From: Blautia faecis
GTDB lineage: Bacteria > Bacillota > Clostridia > Lachnospirales > Lachnospiraceae
Assembly: GCF_020554845.1 (NCBI RefSeq)
Contig: NZ_JAJCIA010000007.1
Span: 1-64,000, forward strand
Length of the DNA stretch: 64,000 bases
Direction: 5' to 3'
Shown one piece after another: positions 17,901 to 25,569 of this stretch; the stretch's first letter is position 1, and every line of letters begins with the position of its first letter. Both the position numbers and the translations under genes were made by a program. The notes beneath the pieces are model-generated. The model was given only the letters and a program-made list of their open reading frames with translations. It searched no databases and had not been told where the DNA came from.

Positions 17901-19012
17901 AGATACCGGAAGATGCCGCACATATCAGAAGTTATCTGGAATCAGATGTAAAAGCGCTGGATAAAGACAGTGTGATCCGCGATCTGAATAAGGTATATTT
18001 TGAAAACAGAGGTTTTCTTACAGACTATCATTTAATGCAGAATGAGTTGTTTACGGAAGAAGAACAAACGGAATTTCCTGCAAAACGACTGGACATTTCG
18101 GCCAGATATCAAGGCGTAAAGATATCATTTGCCAGTCTTCTTTTGCATCTTGAAGAAGACATTACAGAGCTGGAGAATCTGATCAAAGATGGAGACCGGG
18201 AGTTGTTTGAAGACATTCTTGCCAATACGGTAAGCAGAAAAATCCGTGGAAAGATTAACGGTTCCAATACATGGGTACAGAAAATGAATTCCCTGATGAA
18301 CGGTATGAATACCTCCAGCGGATTAAAGCTTAGCCTTAGATGGCGAAGTAAGACTGCAGAACAGGAAGACCAGCTGGATACGAAAGAACTGGTAGAATTA
18401 CTGAAGAAAGATTATCGGCTGATGAGTGAAGATGAGGCAGCCAGATTGTCTGCCCATTTCCGTTCCAAAGTGGCAGAGGCACGAAGAAATGCGAAAGACA
18501 GTGCGGGAATGATATCCTTCTATCAGATCATGAAGGATACGCTGGATTACCGTAAATGGTTTGAATTCCAGCTGTTTTCCCAGAAAAACGGGGAACGTCA
18601 GAAGGAGCTGACAAATAGTGTATTCGGAACCTTCAGTGGCGGAGAAAAGGCAATGTCCATGTATGTACCGCTGTTTTCAGCAGTTGTGGCCAAGTATCAG
18701 GGAGGAAGAGAAGATGCACCGAGATTGATATCTCTGGACGAGGCATTTGCCGGAGTAGATAATAAAAATATTCGCGATATGTTCCGTCTGATGACAGAAT
18801 TCCGGTTTGATTTTATTATTAACTCACAGGTTCTGTGGGGAGATTGTGATACGTTGGACGCATTGGCAATCTATCAGTTAATCCGTCCGGGAAATGCGAA
18901 ATTTGTAACCGTTATGCCTTATTTATGGAATGGTCACAGGAAAGAATTGTTAGAACACGAGGAAGAAGTAGAACAGAGAGGAATAGAGCTTGGACAGGCA
19001 GAAGGAGTATAA
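14897..19012 (+). CDS. jetC: Wadjet anti-plasmid system protein JetC (SMC-like ATPase)
   Basis: The 1371-aa motor of the Wadjet condensin. Walker A GSNGSGKS is near residue 33. Two long coiled-coil arms (about 255-570 and 725-1040) flank a hinge-like globular section. The C-terminal head holds the signature TFSGGEKAMSMYV and Walker B LISLDEAFAGVD. This layout matches MukB/SbcC-type SMC proteins. The known role is ATP-driven loop extrusion on DNA until JetD can cut circular molecules. The start is ATG 14897 or 14900, 5-8 bases after GGGAGG and overlapping jetB; the 17 codons before it are jetB sequence in another frame. The operon is uninterrupted, so the system should be functional. Confidence 0.95.
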   Translation: MMNSRWQANKIGLINFWYYDEQEFSFVKGRMLLRGSNGSGKSVTMQSVVPLLLDGNMSPERLDPFGSRDRKMSSYLLEEDDGREERTGYLYLELKRQNSDTYLTIGMGIRARRGKNLDKWYFSLTDGRRIGKDFFLYKDSGEKVTLSKKELENRIGDGGRVIDRQVDYMEYVNRQIFGFETTEEYKEMIDLLIQLRTPKLSKDFKPSVINDILSDSLQPLSDDDLRPMSEAIENMDTMTMNLKNRKEARQAAEKIQAVFSKYNQKLLYEKAERCEQAGLKLENARTQQKEQEKKLCECRKKIEALKIEHQQLDVKRESMEKEKESLNKSDAVALKRREAELITELNGQQKNLGEKQRFLEQKQTQYQDAQNQIKTEEDRKYEKEKELEELIEEMQDEADVMAFEEHAFMREELEKHPEEPYKFNLHQQQFDNTKEKINEGTEILAETDRLERQKDDLIKERERRIRELNTLQRKVSELESVFVQTQNEWKEALYQWNGANQELILEKELLRELSIFAEAYKESSDFAEVRQRIADVWIKKNGEIESELSVNDTESQNTKKELEEVRADLAEWENQKEPQPERSEAVIRNRKRLDALGIPYQEFYKVIEFGDNLEEEACNRLEEALLKMGILDALVIDEQYKEQVLKTEKGCEDHYLFICKNSQKNLQPDRSLLDVLELNEEVNDIFSNQRLTGILGSIAYDSESLFTVAEDGTYGMGVLAGTVTGEYEAGFLGTKAREKHRQAKIEECRQRITELETALQQLEELHRKLSDRKVILRKEYENLPKDTDMREALRMLQAEERECEQLKRESDKLEYQIRELAEILKEKKKKALEIAEALYLTCSYDIFKEAKKAAEEYGKHLISLIAAHEMYLRSLMYLRERKEHLEDLDADMEQIRYDLQEIQKEIRRKTEEQTSIQEQLRLTDYEEIKERLDACINWLQEYPEQLRVCVSRQTHEEDEVGQLTLRLDENKKKIEEYEKKTKYFSECYDMEKALHYVEIPKEIPEDAAHIRSYLESDVKALDKDSVIRDLNKVYFENRGFLTDYHLMQNELFTEEEQTEFPAKRLDISARYQGVKISFASLLLHLEEDITELENLIKDGDRELFEDILANTVSRKIRGKINGSNTWVQKMNSLMNGMNTSSGLKLSLRWRSKTAEQEDQLDTKELVELLKKDYRLMSEDEAARLSAHFRSKVAEARRNAKDSAGMISFYQIMKDTLDYRKWFEFQLFSQKNGERQKELTNSVFGTFSGGEKAMSMYVPLFSAVVAKYQGGREDAPRLISLDEAFAGVDNKNIRDMFRLMTEFRFDFIINSQVLWGDCDTLDALAIYQLIRPGNAKFVTVMPYLWNGHRKELLEHEEEVEQRGIELGQAEGV

Positions 19013-20288
19013 ATCTGAAAATAAAATGAAAGACTGTCTGGCTTATTTTCACCTGAGCCCGGTCTGGGAGAAGGTTCTGAAAGGCTTCCGGGAGAAATAT
19101 ATTTCTTACGGAAGGTTTGGTGGGAAAGTAATTCTGAAGAATCTGAAACCAACAGATATTGAAGAACTGGAAGGATTTTTTGGAAAATCTTTTCACAGTC
19201 AGAAAAGTGTAACGGTGTCCTCAGAAAAATTCAGACAGGCGCTGGAAACAAGCAGATATAAAGAGATAACGCCGGAATGCCTGTTGGAGAATTTTTTTGA
19301 AGAGCCACTGCTTGGAAGACAGGAGCAAAAATCCTTACGGGAACAGGAAAAAGAGCGTATATGGGAGATTTTTCAGAGAGACTATGAAGGAACTCCTGTA
19401 GAGACAGCCTTAGAATCGTTGCGAAGCATTGTGAAAGACAACGGGAATCAGGAACTGGCCAAATGGGACAAGATGCTGCGGCTTGGAGCAGAAATCTATA
19501 ACAATCTGCCATATCGCAGCACAAAGATGTACCTTGCCGTATTTGCAGCTATGCGGACAGGCAATCCACATGCGTTTGATATTGGAACAGCGGATGGGAA
19601 TTTTTTATATCAGATCATACAGATGGATTTGGAAATACGAAGAATTACAGTAGAGACATCTGCAATATTTCCTGCGTATAAGCGTCAGAAAAGTTATCTG
19701 CTGGCAGGAATCATGCTGGATGATGTTTCCAATTATACCATGCTGTATCAGGTGCAGGCTGTGAAAAAAGATGGAACTTATCATAAAGGTATGGCAGGTT
19801 TTGCGAAAGAACAGCATATTGTACAGGTTCCTCTTGCAGTGCTTACAGAATGGGATGCACTCTATTGTCCCCAAAATGAAATATATATTGTGGAAAATCC
19901 TTCGGTTTTTGCCATGCTTTGTGGAAATGAAGAAACAGATCATAAGGAAAAAGCATATATGTGCATGAACGGTCAGCCAAGACTGGCAGGTTTGATGGCA
20001 TTGGATTTACTTGCAAAATCCGAAACACGGATTTATTATGCAGGAGATCTGGATCCGGAAGGTGTGTTGATCGCACAGAAACTGTCACAGTATTATAAGG
20101 GCGAATTTTATTACTGGCATATGGAAGCCGCGGATTACGAAAGATGCAGGTCCAAAGAGGTCATATCACCTAAGCGGCTGAAAATACTGGAACGAATAAC
20201 GGATGAAAGGTTAAAGCCGGTGGCAGCGCTGATCGGAAAATACAGGACAGCCGGATATCAGGAGATGCTGGCAGAAGATATGCTATAG
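18990..20288 (+). CDS. jetD: Wadjet anti-plasmid system protein JetD (TOPRIM nuclease)
   Basis: The DNA-cleaving subunit, 432 aa from TTG 18990 or 420 aa from ATG 19026. TTG has AGAGAGG 8 bases before it; ATG has AAGGAG but 18 bases away, so the start is uncertain. The C-terminal domain has the TOPRIM acidic motif YYAGDLDPEGVLIAQKL (about residues 350-366) and an upstream conserved glutamate in IYIVENPSVF, as in topoisomerase VI A-like JetD proteins (DUF2220 type). The N-terminal domain probably contacts the JetABC complex. It overlaps jetC by 23 bases if TTG is used. It cleaves plasmid DNA once loops are fully extruded (family knowledge). Confidence 0.9.
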   Translation: MDRQKEYKSENKMKDCLAYFHLSPVWEKVLKGFREKYISYGRFGGKVILKNLKPTDIEELEGFFGKSFHSQKSVTVSSEKFRQALETSRYKEITPECLLENFFEEPLLGRQEQKSLREQEKERIWEIFQRDYEGTPVETALESLRSIVKDNGNQELAKWDKMLRLGAEIYNNLPYRSTKMYLAVFAAMRTGNPHAFDIGTADGNFLYQIIQMDLEIRRITVETSAIFPAYKRQKSYLLAGIMLDDVSNYTMLYQVQAVKKDGTYHKGMAGFAKEQHIVQVPLAVLTEWDALYCPQNEIYIVENPSVFAMLCGNEETDHKEKAYMCMNGQPRLAGLMALDLLAKSETRIYYAGDLDPEGVLIAQKLSQYYKGEFYYWHMEAADYERCRSKEVISPKRLKILERITDERLKPVAALIGKYRTAGYQEMLAEDML

Positions 20289-20326
20289 AAATCAGATGAA
20301 GATCTTTTGAATGAAAAGGAGAAGTT

Positions 20327-22273
20327 ATGAAGACACGGAAACGAATTTTGTCAATTGTATTAACAATTGCAACACTGCTTCTGCTTGTACTGGATATTCC
20401 TGTGACAGCAGCTGGGACGAAAAAGGTAGACGTTTTGTTTACCCATGATACTCATTCCCATTTGGACAGCTTTTCAACAATTGTAGATGGACAGCAAAAA
20501 GAAGTTGGCGGTTTTGCGAAAATAAAAACCCTGATGGATGAAAAGAAGAAAGACAATCCAGATACCCTGGTATTGGATGGCGGAGATTTTTCCATGGGTA
20601 CACTGATCCAGACCGTATATGATACGGAGGCAGCGGAGCTTCGAATGCTGGGATATCTGGGGTATGATGTGACTACTTTTGGAAATCACGAATACGACTA
20701 CCGGTCAAAGGGACTGGCAAATATGCTGAAGGCAGCCATAAATTCCGGTGAGACAGTGCCGGAGATCGCAGTGTGCAACGTGGATTGGGACGCTATGGAA
20801 AAAGATGGTTTAAATGATGGGCAGAAGCAGATCAAAGAAGCGTTTGAAGCGTACGGCGTGAAAGATTATGTTGTGGTGCAAAAGGGTGATACGAGAATTG
20901 CTGTGGTTGGTGTATTTGGAAAAGATGCCCTGGAATGTGCGCCTACATGTGAATTGCTGTTTAAAGATCCGGTAGAGGCGGTAAAGCAGACGGTAGCTGA
21001 GATTAAGAAAAATGAGAATGTGGATATGATCGCATGTGTGTCTCACGGCGGAACCTGGGAGGACGAGGATAAGTCAGAGGATGAAATCCTTGCAAAAAAG
21101 GTGCCGGATCTGGATCTGATCATCAGTGGACATTCCCATACAGAGCTGAATGAAGCCATTAAGCATGGGAATACATATATTGTATCCTGCGGTGAGTATG
21201 GGAGAAACCTTGGATCACTTTCAATGACACAGAAGGAGGACGGGCGTTGGGAAATGACTTCCTATGAGCTGATTCCTGTGTCTGATGAGATCAAGCCGGA
21301 TCAGGAAACACAGAAACGGATTGATGAATTAATGGATACAGTAGACACCAATTATCTTGCAGATTTTGGGTACACCAGGGATGAAGTTCTGGCTCAGAAC
21401 GATATTGAATTTAACAGTCTGGAAGAGATGGGAACAAAGCATGAAGAACTGAATCTTGGCGATATTATGTCTGATGCGTATGTATATGCTGTGGAAAATT
21501 CAGAGTATTACGATGGGAATCCGGTAGATGTAGCGGTTGTGCCAAGCGGAACGGTCCGTGACACATATACAAAAGGCAATATTACAGTAGAGGATGTTTA
21601 CAATTCTTTTTCTCTGGGAATTGGAAAAGACGGTGTGGCAGGATATCCTCTTATCAATGCATATCTGACAGGAAAAGAATTGAAGCTGGCAGCAGAAGTA
21701 GACGCTTCTGTTTCGGATTTTATGACAACTGCAAGATTGTATTGCAGCGGACTGAATTTTACATATAATCCTCATCGAATGATTCTGAATAAGGTGACGG
21801 ACTGTTATCTGACCAGAGAAGATGGAGAAAGAATTGAAATTCAGGATGATAAACTGTACCATGTTGTGACTGACTTGTATACAGGACAAATGCTTGGCTC
21901 TGTAATGAAAATGTCCTATAGTCTGTTGTCTCTTGAACCAAAGGATAAGAACGGAAATCCAATTGAAAATCTGGAAGATCAGGCAATCATGGAAGATGGC
22001 AGGGAATTGAAAGCGTGGGATGCTATTGCAAGATACATGCAGTCTTTTGAAGATACAGACGGGGATGGAATTGCTAATGTACCGGAATATTATGCAGTCA
22101 CTCATAACCGTAAGGTTGTAGATGACAGCACAAATATTATTGATCTGGTGAAAAATCCCAATAGATTCTCAGTAATGATCGTGCTGATCTGCCTGCTCTT
22201 CCTTGTAATTATTATTCTTATTGTAGTCCTGATCCGAAAACTGGTCCGCAAGGCAAAAAAGAAAAGTATGTGA
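20327..22273 (+). CDS. Surface-anchored bifunctional metallophosphoesterase/5'-nucleotidase
   Basis: A 648-aa exported enzyme of the UshA/YfkN type that releases phosphate from nucleotides outside the membrane. It has a signal peptide (residues 1-29, ending VTAAG). Calcineurin-like metal motifs follow in order: HDTHSHLD, GGDFSMG, GNHEYD, SHGG and SGHSHTE. The 5'-nucleotidase C-terminal domain begins near NLGDIMSDAYVYA and carries VPSGTVRDTY. A calcium-loop-like DTDGDGIANVPE precedes a single C-terminal membrane helix (about 622-642) and a Lys/Arg-rich tail, so it is membrane-anchored and not LPXTG-anchored. It follows jetD after 38 bases with its own RBS (AAAGGAG). It may be read through from the Wadjet operon but is functionally separate. 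Confidence 0.92.
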   Translation: MKTRKRILSIVLTIATLLLLVLDIPVTAAGTKKVDVLFTHDTHSHLDSFSTIVDGQQKEVGGFAKIKTLMDEKKKDNPDTLVLDGGDFSMGTLIQTVYDTEAAELRMLGYLGYDVTTFGNHEYDYRSKGLANMLKAAINSGETVPEIAVCNVDWDAMEKDGLNDGQKQIKEAFEAYGVKDYVVVQKGDTRIAVVGVFGKDALECAPTCELLFKDPVEAVKQTVAEIKKNENVDMIACVSHGGTWEDEDKSEDEILAKKVPDLDLIISGHSHTELNEAIKHGNTYIVSCGEYGRNLGSLSMTQKEDGRWEMTSYELIPVSDEIKPDQETQKRIDELMDTVDTNYLADFGYTRDEVLAQNDIEFNSLEEMGTKHEELNLGDIMSDAYVYAVENSEYYDGNPVDVAVVPSGTVRDTYTKGNITVEDVYNSFSLGIGKDGVAGYPLINAYLTGKELKLAAEVDASVSDFMTTARLYCSGLNFTYNPHRMILNKVTDCYLTREDGERIEIQDDKLYHVVTDLYTGQMLGSVMKMSYSLLSLEPKDKNGNPIENLEDQAIMEDGRELKAWDAIARYMQSFEDTDGDGIANVPEYYAVTHNRKVVDDSTNIIDLVKNPNRFSVMIVLICLLFLVIIILIVVLIRKLVRKAKKKSM

Positions 22274-22336
22274 TACTATCACAGAAATGGGGGGGAATAA
22301 AATCTGATATAATACTATAAACACCATAAAGTTACA

Positions 22337-22368
22337 AAAGGGGCTGTCAGGAAATAGACAGCCCCTTT
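22337..22368. terminator. Bidirectional terminator
   Basis: A perfect 12-bp stem, AAAGGGGCTGTC with GACAGCCCCTTT, has an 8-base loop. It serves the nucleotidase gene on the left strand and the XRE gene ending at 22379 on the other. Confidence 0.85.
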
Positions 22369-22378
22369 ACGTTCAGAA

Positions 22379-22711
22379 TCAATCTTCTTCCATCCATACC
22401 TTCATGGTTTTCAGAAGCTTTTGTTTCTCTGGAATACTCATTTTATGTACCTGCTCGGAAAGCTCGCGGTCCAGGGCAGTTTCACGGTATTCAGAATCAA
22501 TTCTGCCAATCAGGGAATCCAGGGAGATGTTCAGCAACCTTGCATAATAAATAAGGATACGCAGGGACATTGCAGTACGGTTATTCTCCACGTTGCTGAT
22601 GTAGCCAGGAGTTACATTCAGAGCTTTGGCAACTTCTGCCTGGGTAAGCTTCATTTTGATTCGCAGTTCTTTCATTCGGGATCCTAAGTTTTCGTAATCA
22701 ATCTGATTCAT
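22379..22711 (-). CDS. Small XRE-family transcriptional regulator
   Basis: A 110-aa DNA-binding protein with a canonical HTH_3 domain at residues 12-66: MKLTQAEVAKALNVTPGYIS, then a recognition-helix end with NNRTAMSLRILIYYARLLNISLDSLIG. The remaining ~40 residues are a charged helical tail (ELSEQVHKMSIPEKQKLLKTM) that probably dimerises. It starts at ATG 22711 with a TGGAG ribosome site. It is monocistronic and converges on the nucleotidase gene across a shared terminator. Its targets cannot be inferred. It differs in size and sequence from the R-M regulator at 5854-6789. Confidence 0.9.
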   Translation of the reverse strand: MNQIDYENLGSRMKELRIKMKLTQAEVAKALNVTPGYISNVENNRTAMSLRILIYYARLLNISLDSLIGRIDSEYRETALDRELSEQVHKMSIPEKQKLLKTMKVWMEED

Positions 22712-22800
22712 ATTCGTTCTCCAATCTTTTTAACAGGTGCCGAACTGGCTTACCTGTGATTTTACACGCATTTAAGCTGCTTTCCAATTTGAACAAAATC

Positions 22801-22865
22801 TCCTGCAAATTCTGACGCACATCTTGCAGAAAACCCTTTTCAAACAGTTTCTTCAAACATGCTCT
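22801..22865. repeat. Dispersed repeat R1, partial copy A
   Basis: The copy shares TGACGCACATCTTGCAGAAA, then CCTTTTCAAAC, and ends TCAAACATGCTCT. It carries a small internal duplication of the terminal TTCAAAC. The left end is not clearly preserved. It lies in the intergenic space between the XRE gene and the gene at 23111. Confidence 0.7.
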
Positions 22866-23110
22866 GGCAATCTATGGAACGGTTTCACCGCTTCCTGATT
22901 GCCTGCGGGTTCTTATATTATGGAACGACAGCTTCTTTATCCATAATATAAAGTATATAGAAAATATATGAAAAATGTAAGCTGTAAATTGTATGCTATT
23001 TATTTTATAGCTATATATCTGTTGTCGTTATTTTGACATTTCTGTCAGATACCCATATAATAAAAAGTGAAATTGGAAACAGGAATCGAACAGTTTGAGG
23101 TAATCACAAG

Positions 23111-24148
23111 ATGCAGGATACATTTGAAATGCTGGAGGAGCTTTTGGAACAGGAGCAATTTGAATTGCTGTTTCCGAAAGAAAACGGAGCACAGGCTGAA
23201 TGGGAATGTTATGAGACATATGAAAATAATGAGGGGAAACAGGGCGAAAAAGACAGCCTTGCCAGAGTGGGAAAAGAGAAAAATCCAGGCGATATCCGCC
23301 TTGTTTATTTGATGAATGATGCCGTAGAAAGCTTTCTCATTTTCCGGGACGCCAGACTTACAGGCTCTTATCTGGAGAATTATGAAGGTCCTCTGAAATC
23401 ATCCTTAAGTCAGGAAGGGGATGAATATATACTGGTAGTATGGCAGGGGGAGAACGTAGTCACCCTGTTTTTCAGAATGCTGGATCTGGAGGTTTATCTT
23501 TATAACTATGGGGAAATCGGTCATTTCTGGGTACCTGGGTATGAATATCTGCGTCAGTTGGAATATCGGATCGCCATTGCAAGAGATAAGCTGGAATATC
23601 TGGGAGAAGAGTTTTGTACAGAAGAAGAAAGGGCACTTGTGCAGCTGGCGGACTTTCCACCGTTGAATTATTGCTGTTATCCGGCAGTGCCGAAACAGTA
23701 TATTGTGCCAAAGGAAGACCCCTGGAAGCCGTCTGCAGCAGCATTTCAGGTAATGGAAGAGCTAGCAGAAGAAGCCCGGGATTTTTCTCTGCTTCGGTTG
23801 TTGCATGTTTATAAGAAATTTCCAGTTCCATTTATCGCCAGGATTTTTGCCAGGGCATTACACAAGAATAAGCATAGTGCAGTGATTGAGCTTCTTACCG
23901 GAAAAATAAAAAGCGCAGCGGCAGCTTATCCTGACCGGAATTTTGGAAATGAGGCTGATCAGCAGTTAAAAAGTCTGCTGTCAAAAGCGGGAAAACTGCA
24001 GGAAAAACTGACCCGGGACGGAATCCATGCGGAGGTATTAAGAGAAGAGCCCTTTACAACAGCCAGGGACAGCCTGGATTTTCAGGTTTTTCTCATGGTT
24101 TGGAAAAAAGGCTGGCGGAATCGCAAGGTGGAAATCCGGAAACTGTGA
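23111..24148 (+). CDS. Unrecognised 345-aa cytosolic protein
   Basis: Intact, acidic, soluble-looking protein with no signal peptide, membrane helix or catalytic motif that I recognise. The N-terminal half is mixed strand/helix with many aromatics (YILVVWQGENVVTLFFRM, YNYGEIGHFWVPGYEYLRQL). The C-terminal half is helical (LARALHKNKHS, then basic segments). It may be one of the Lachnospiraceae DUF families of about 350 aa (DUF3878 comes to mind, unconfirmed). The start ATG 23111 has GAGG 10 bases upstream. It is transcribed towards, and convergent with, the exporter pair that ends at 24157, with only 8 bases between stops and no obvious terminator. Confidence 0.7.
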   Translation: MQDTFEMLEELLEQEQFELLFPKENGAQAEWECYETYENNEGKQGEKDSLARVGKEKNPGDIRLVYLMNDAVESFLIFRDARLTGSYLENYEGPLKSSLSQEGDEYILVVWQGENVVTLFFRMLDLEVYLYNYGEIGHFWVPGYEYLRQLEYRIAIARDKLEYLGEEFCTEEERALVQLADFPPLNYCCYPAVPKQYIVPKEDPWKPSAAAFQVMEELAEEARDFSLLRLLHVYKKFPVPFIARIFARALHKNKHSAVIELLTGKIKSAAAAYPDRNFGNEADQQLKSLLSKAGKLQEKLTRDGIHAEVLREEPFTTARDSLDFQVFLMVWKKGWRNRKVEIRKL

Positions 24149-24156
24149 ATAAGAAA

Positions 24157-24597
24157 CTATCGTGCTTTAACACTTCTCAGAAAATAACAGATCGCCCACG
24201 CAATACTCATTCCCGCGGCGATTCCAAATGCGAAGAGAAAGGTGTCCCTCCCATAGTTAAGTGCCTGCATGGGATTTCCCTCCACAATACTGCTCATGCA
24301 GTAATAAAGGGTACTTCCGGGAATTAACGGAATCACGGAAGTAACGAAAAAAGAAGTGGAAGTTCCCTTGCAGATTCTTGCCAGGATTTCCGCATACACA
24401 TCTGCAATAAAACCAGCCAGCAGTGCCGGAAGAAAAACACTTCCCCACAGATTCTTCCCAAAGAGAAAGACCAGCCAGCTAAGAAAACCACCGGCAGTAG
24501 CCAACGGCAGATATTTAGTTTTCATGTGAAAAAGAAGACCAAAAGCCACAGATCCGATAGCTCCGGTAATCAGCTGTATAACCGTCATTGTGATCAA
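24157..24597 (-). CDS. ThrE-type threonine/serine exporter, small subunit (DUF3815)
   Basis: A 146-aa membrane protein with about four hydrophobic helices, matching the C-terminal half of ThrE, which many Firmicutes encode separately. Residues 83-108 hold the conserved VTSVIPLIPGSTLYYCM. With the preceding gene it should form an exporter for threonine/serine or related small acids in the cytoplasmic membrane. It overlaps that gene by 4 bases (ATGA), so the two are translationally coupled. Substrate is inferred from family naming; the small-molecule specificity of these split ThrE proteins is often untested. Confidence 0.9.
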   Translation of the reverse strand: MITMTVIQLITGAIGSVAFGLLFHMKTKYLPLATAGGFLSWLVFLFGKNLWGSVFLPALLAGFIADVYAEILARICKGTSTSFFVTSVIPLIPGSTLYYCMSSIVEGNPMQALNYGRDTFLFAFGIAAGMSIAWAICYFLRSVKAR

Positions 24598-25358
24598 AGT
24601 CCAAACCTCCCAAAAAGAATAATTGCGCCCATAAAACCAAGTGCCAGTGCTGCTGCAAGAAGTAACGCGGCGATCAGTCTGATAATACCCGAAAGGGTAT
24701 CACCAATGAGTACATCGCGGATTGCATTAGTTGACATAAGTCCTGGGATCAGAAGCATAATATCACCAATCATGATCTTGTCCATGTGAAGGAAAGGACA
24801 GAGCAAAGTAAATCCGCAAATGGCGCAGCCAGTGAGAAAAGATGCTGCAAACTGGAAAGTAACCTCGTTCATACATACTGGTCTTAGATATTTTTGTAGG
24901 CTCCATATCAGGATTGCAGCGACGCCGGCAGTAATGGCATCCGGAATAGTGCCGCCGTAGAAAAGGGCAAAACTGCTGGCTGCAAGAACGCTTCCAAGCA
25001 GTTTCCAAAGAGGCTTAGGTCTGTTTGCATTGATCTTCTCAAATTCATTTCGCAGCTCCGCAGCAGAAACCGGATGACTGCAGAAGCGGCGGCTCAGGTC
25101 ATTGAGCTGCTCCAGCTTGGTGAAATCATTCCCCCCACATTCATGAATGCGCCGTGTTTGCGTCCGTGCGCCATCTCCGGGAAATTCCATAGTAATAACA
25201 ATGCTGGACGTGATGACGAAAACATTCATATGGGTAGCACCACAGGCATACCCCATCCGGTTCAGGGTATCCTCCACCCGGAAAATTTCTGCGCCGCTGT
25301 TTAACAGTGCGTCGCCCATATCAAGAAAAACATGCAAATAATCTTTAGATGTCTGCAT
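24594..25358 (-). CDS. ThrE-type threonine/serine exporter, large subunit (DUF1212)
   Basis: A 254-aa membrane protein. The N-terminal soluble domain (about 1-110) contains the DUF1212 hallmarks LLNSGAEIFRVEDTLNRMG and FVITSSIVITM, followed by about five membrane helices. This matches the N-terminal half of ThrE. ATG 25358 is chosen, 7 bases after AAAGGAG; the frame extends 20 codons upstream without a ribosome site. It is the first gene of a two-gene operon with the small subunit. Amino acid export across the cytoplasmic membrane is inferred from the family. Confidence 0.9.
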   Translation of the reverse strand: MQTSKDYLHVFLDMGDALLNSGAEIFRVEDTLNRMGYACGATHMNVFVITSSIVITMEFPGDGARTQTRRIHECGGNDFTKLEQLNDLSRRFCSHPVSAAELRNEFEKINANRPKPLWKLLGSVLAASSFALFYGGTIPDAITAGVAAILIWSLQKYLRPVCMNEVTFQFAASFLTGCAICGFTLLCPFLHMDKIMIGDIMLLIPGLMSTNAIRDVLIGDTLSGIIRLIAALLLAAALALGFMGAIILFGRFGL

Positions 25359-25569
25359 AAGGAATACTCCTTTAAGTAATAGAAAAGCCCTGATGGGCAG
25401 GATTCTTTCGCGTATCATTTTGCTACGGGAATGAGATAAGTATAAAGCTTAATGGCAGACAATACAACCGTTAAATAATTGATTTCCGGAATCCTGTATT
25501 CCATAAAATGCCCGATTGTGCTAACATAGAGCATAGTAGATTACGAAATATTTTCAGGAGGAAATTTAA

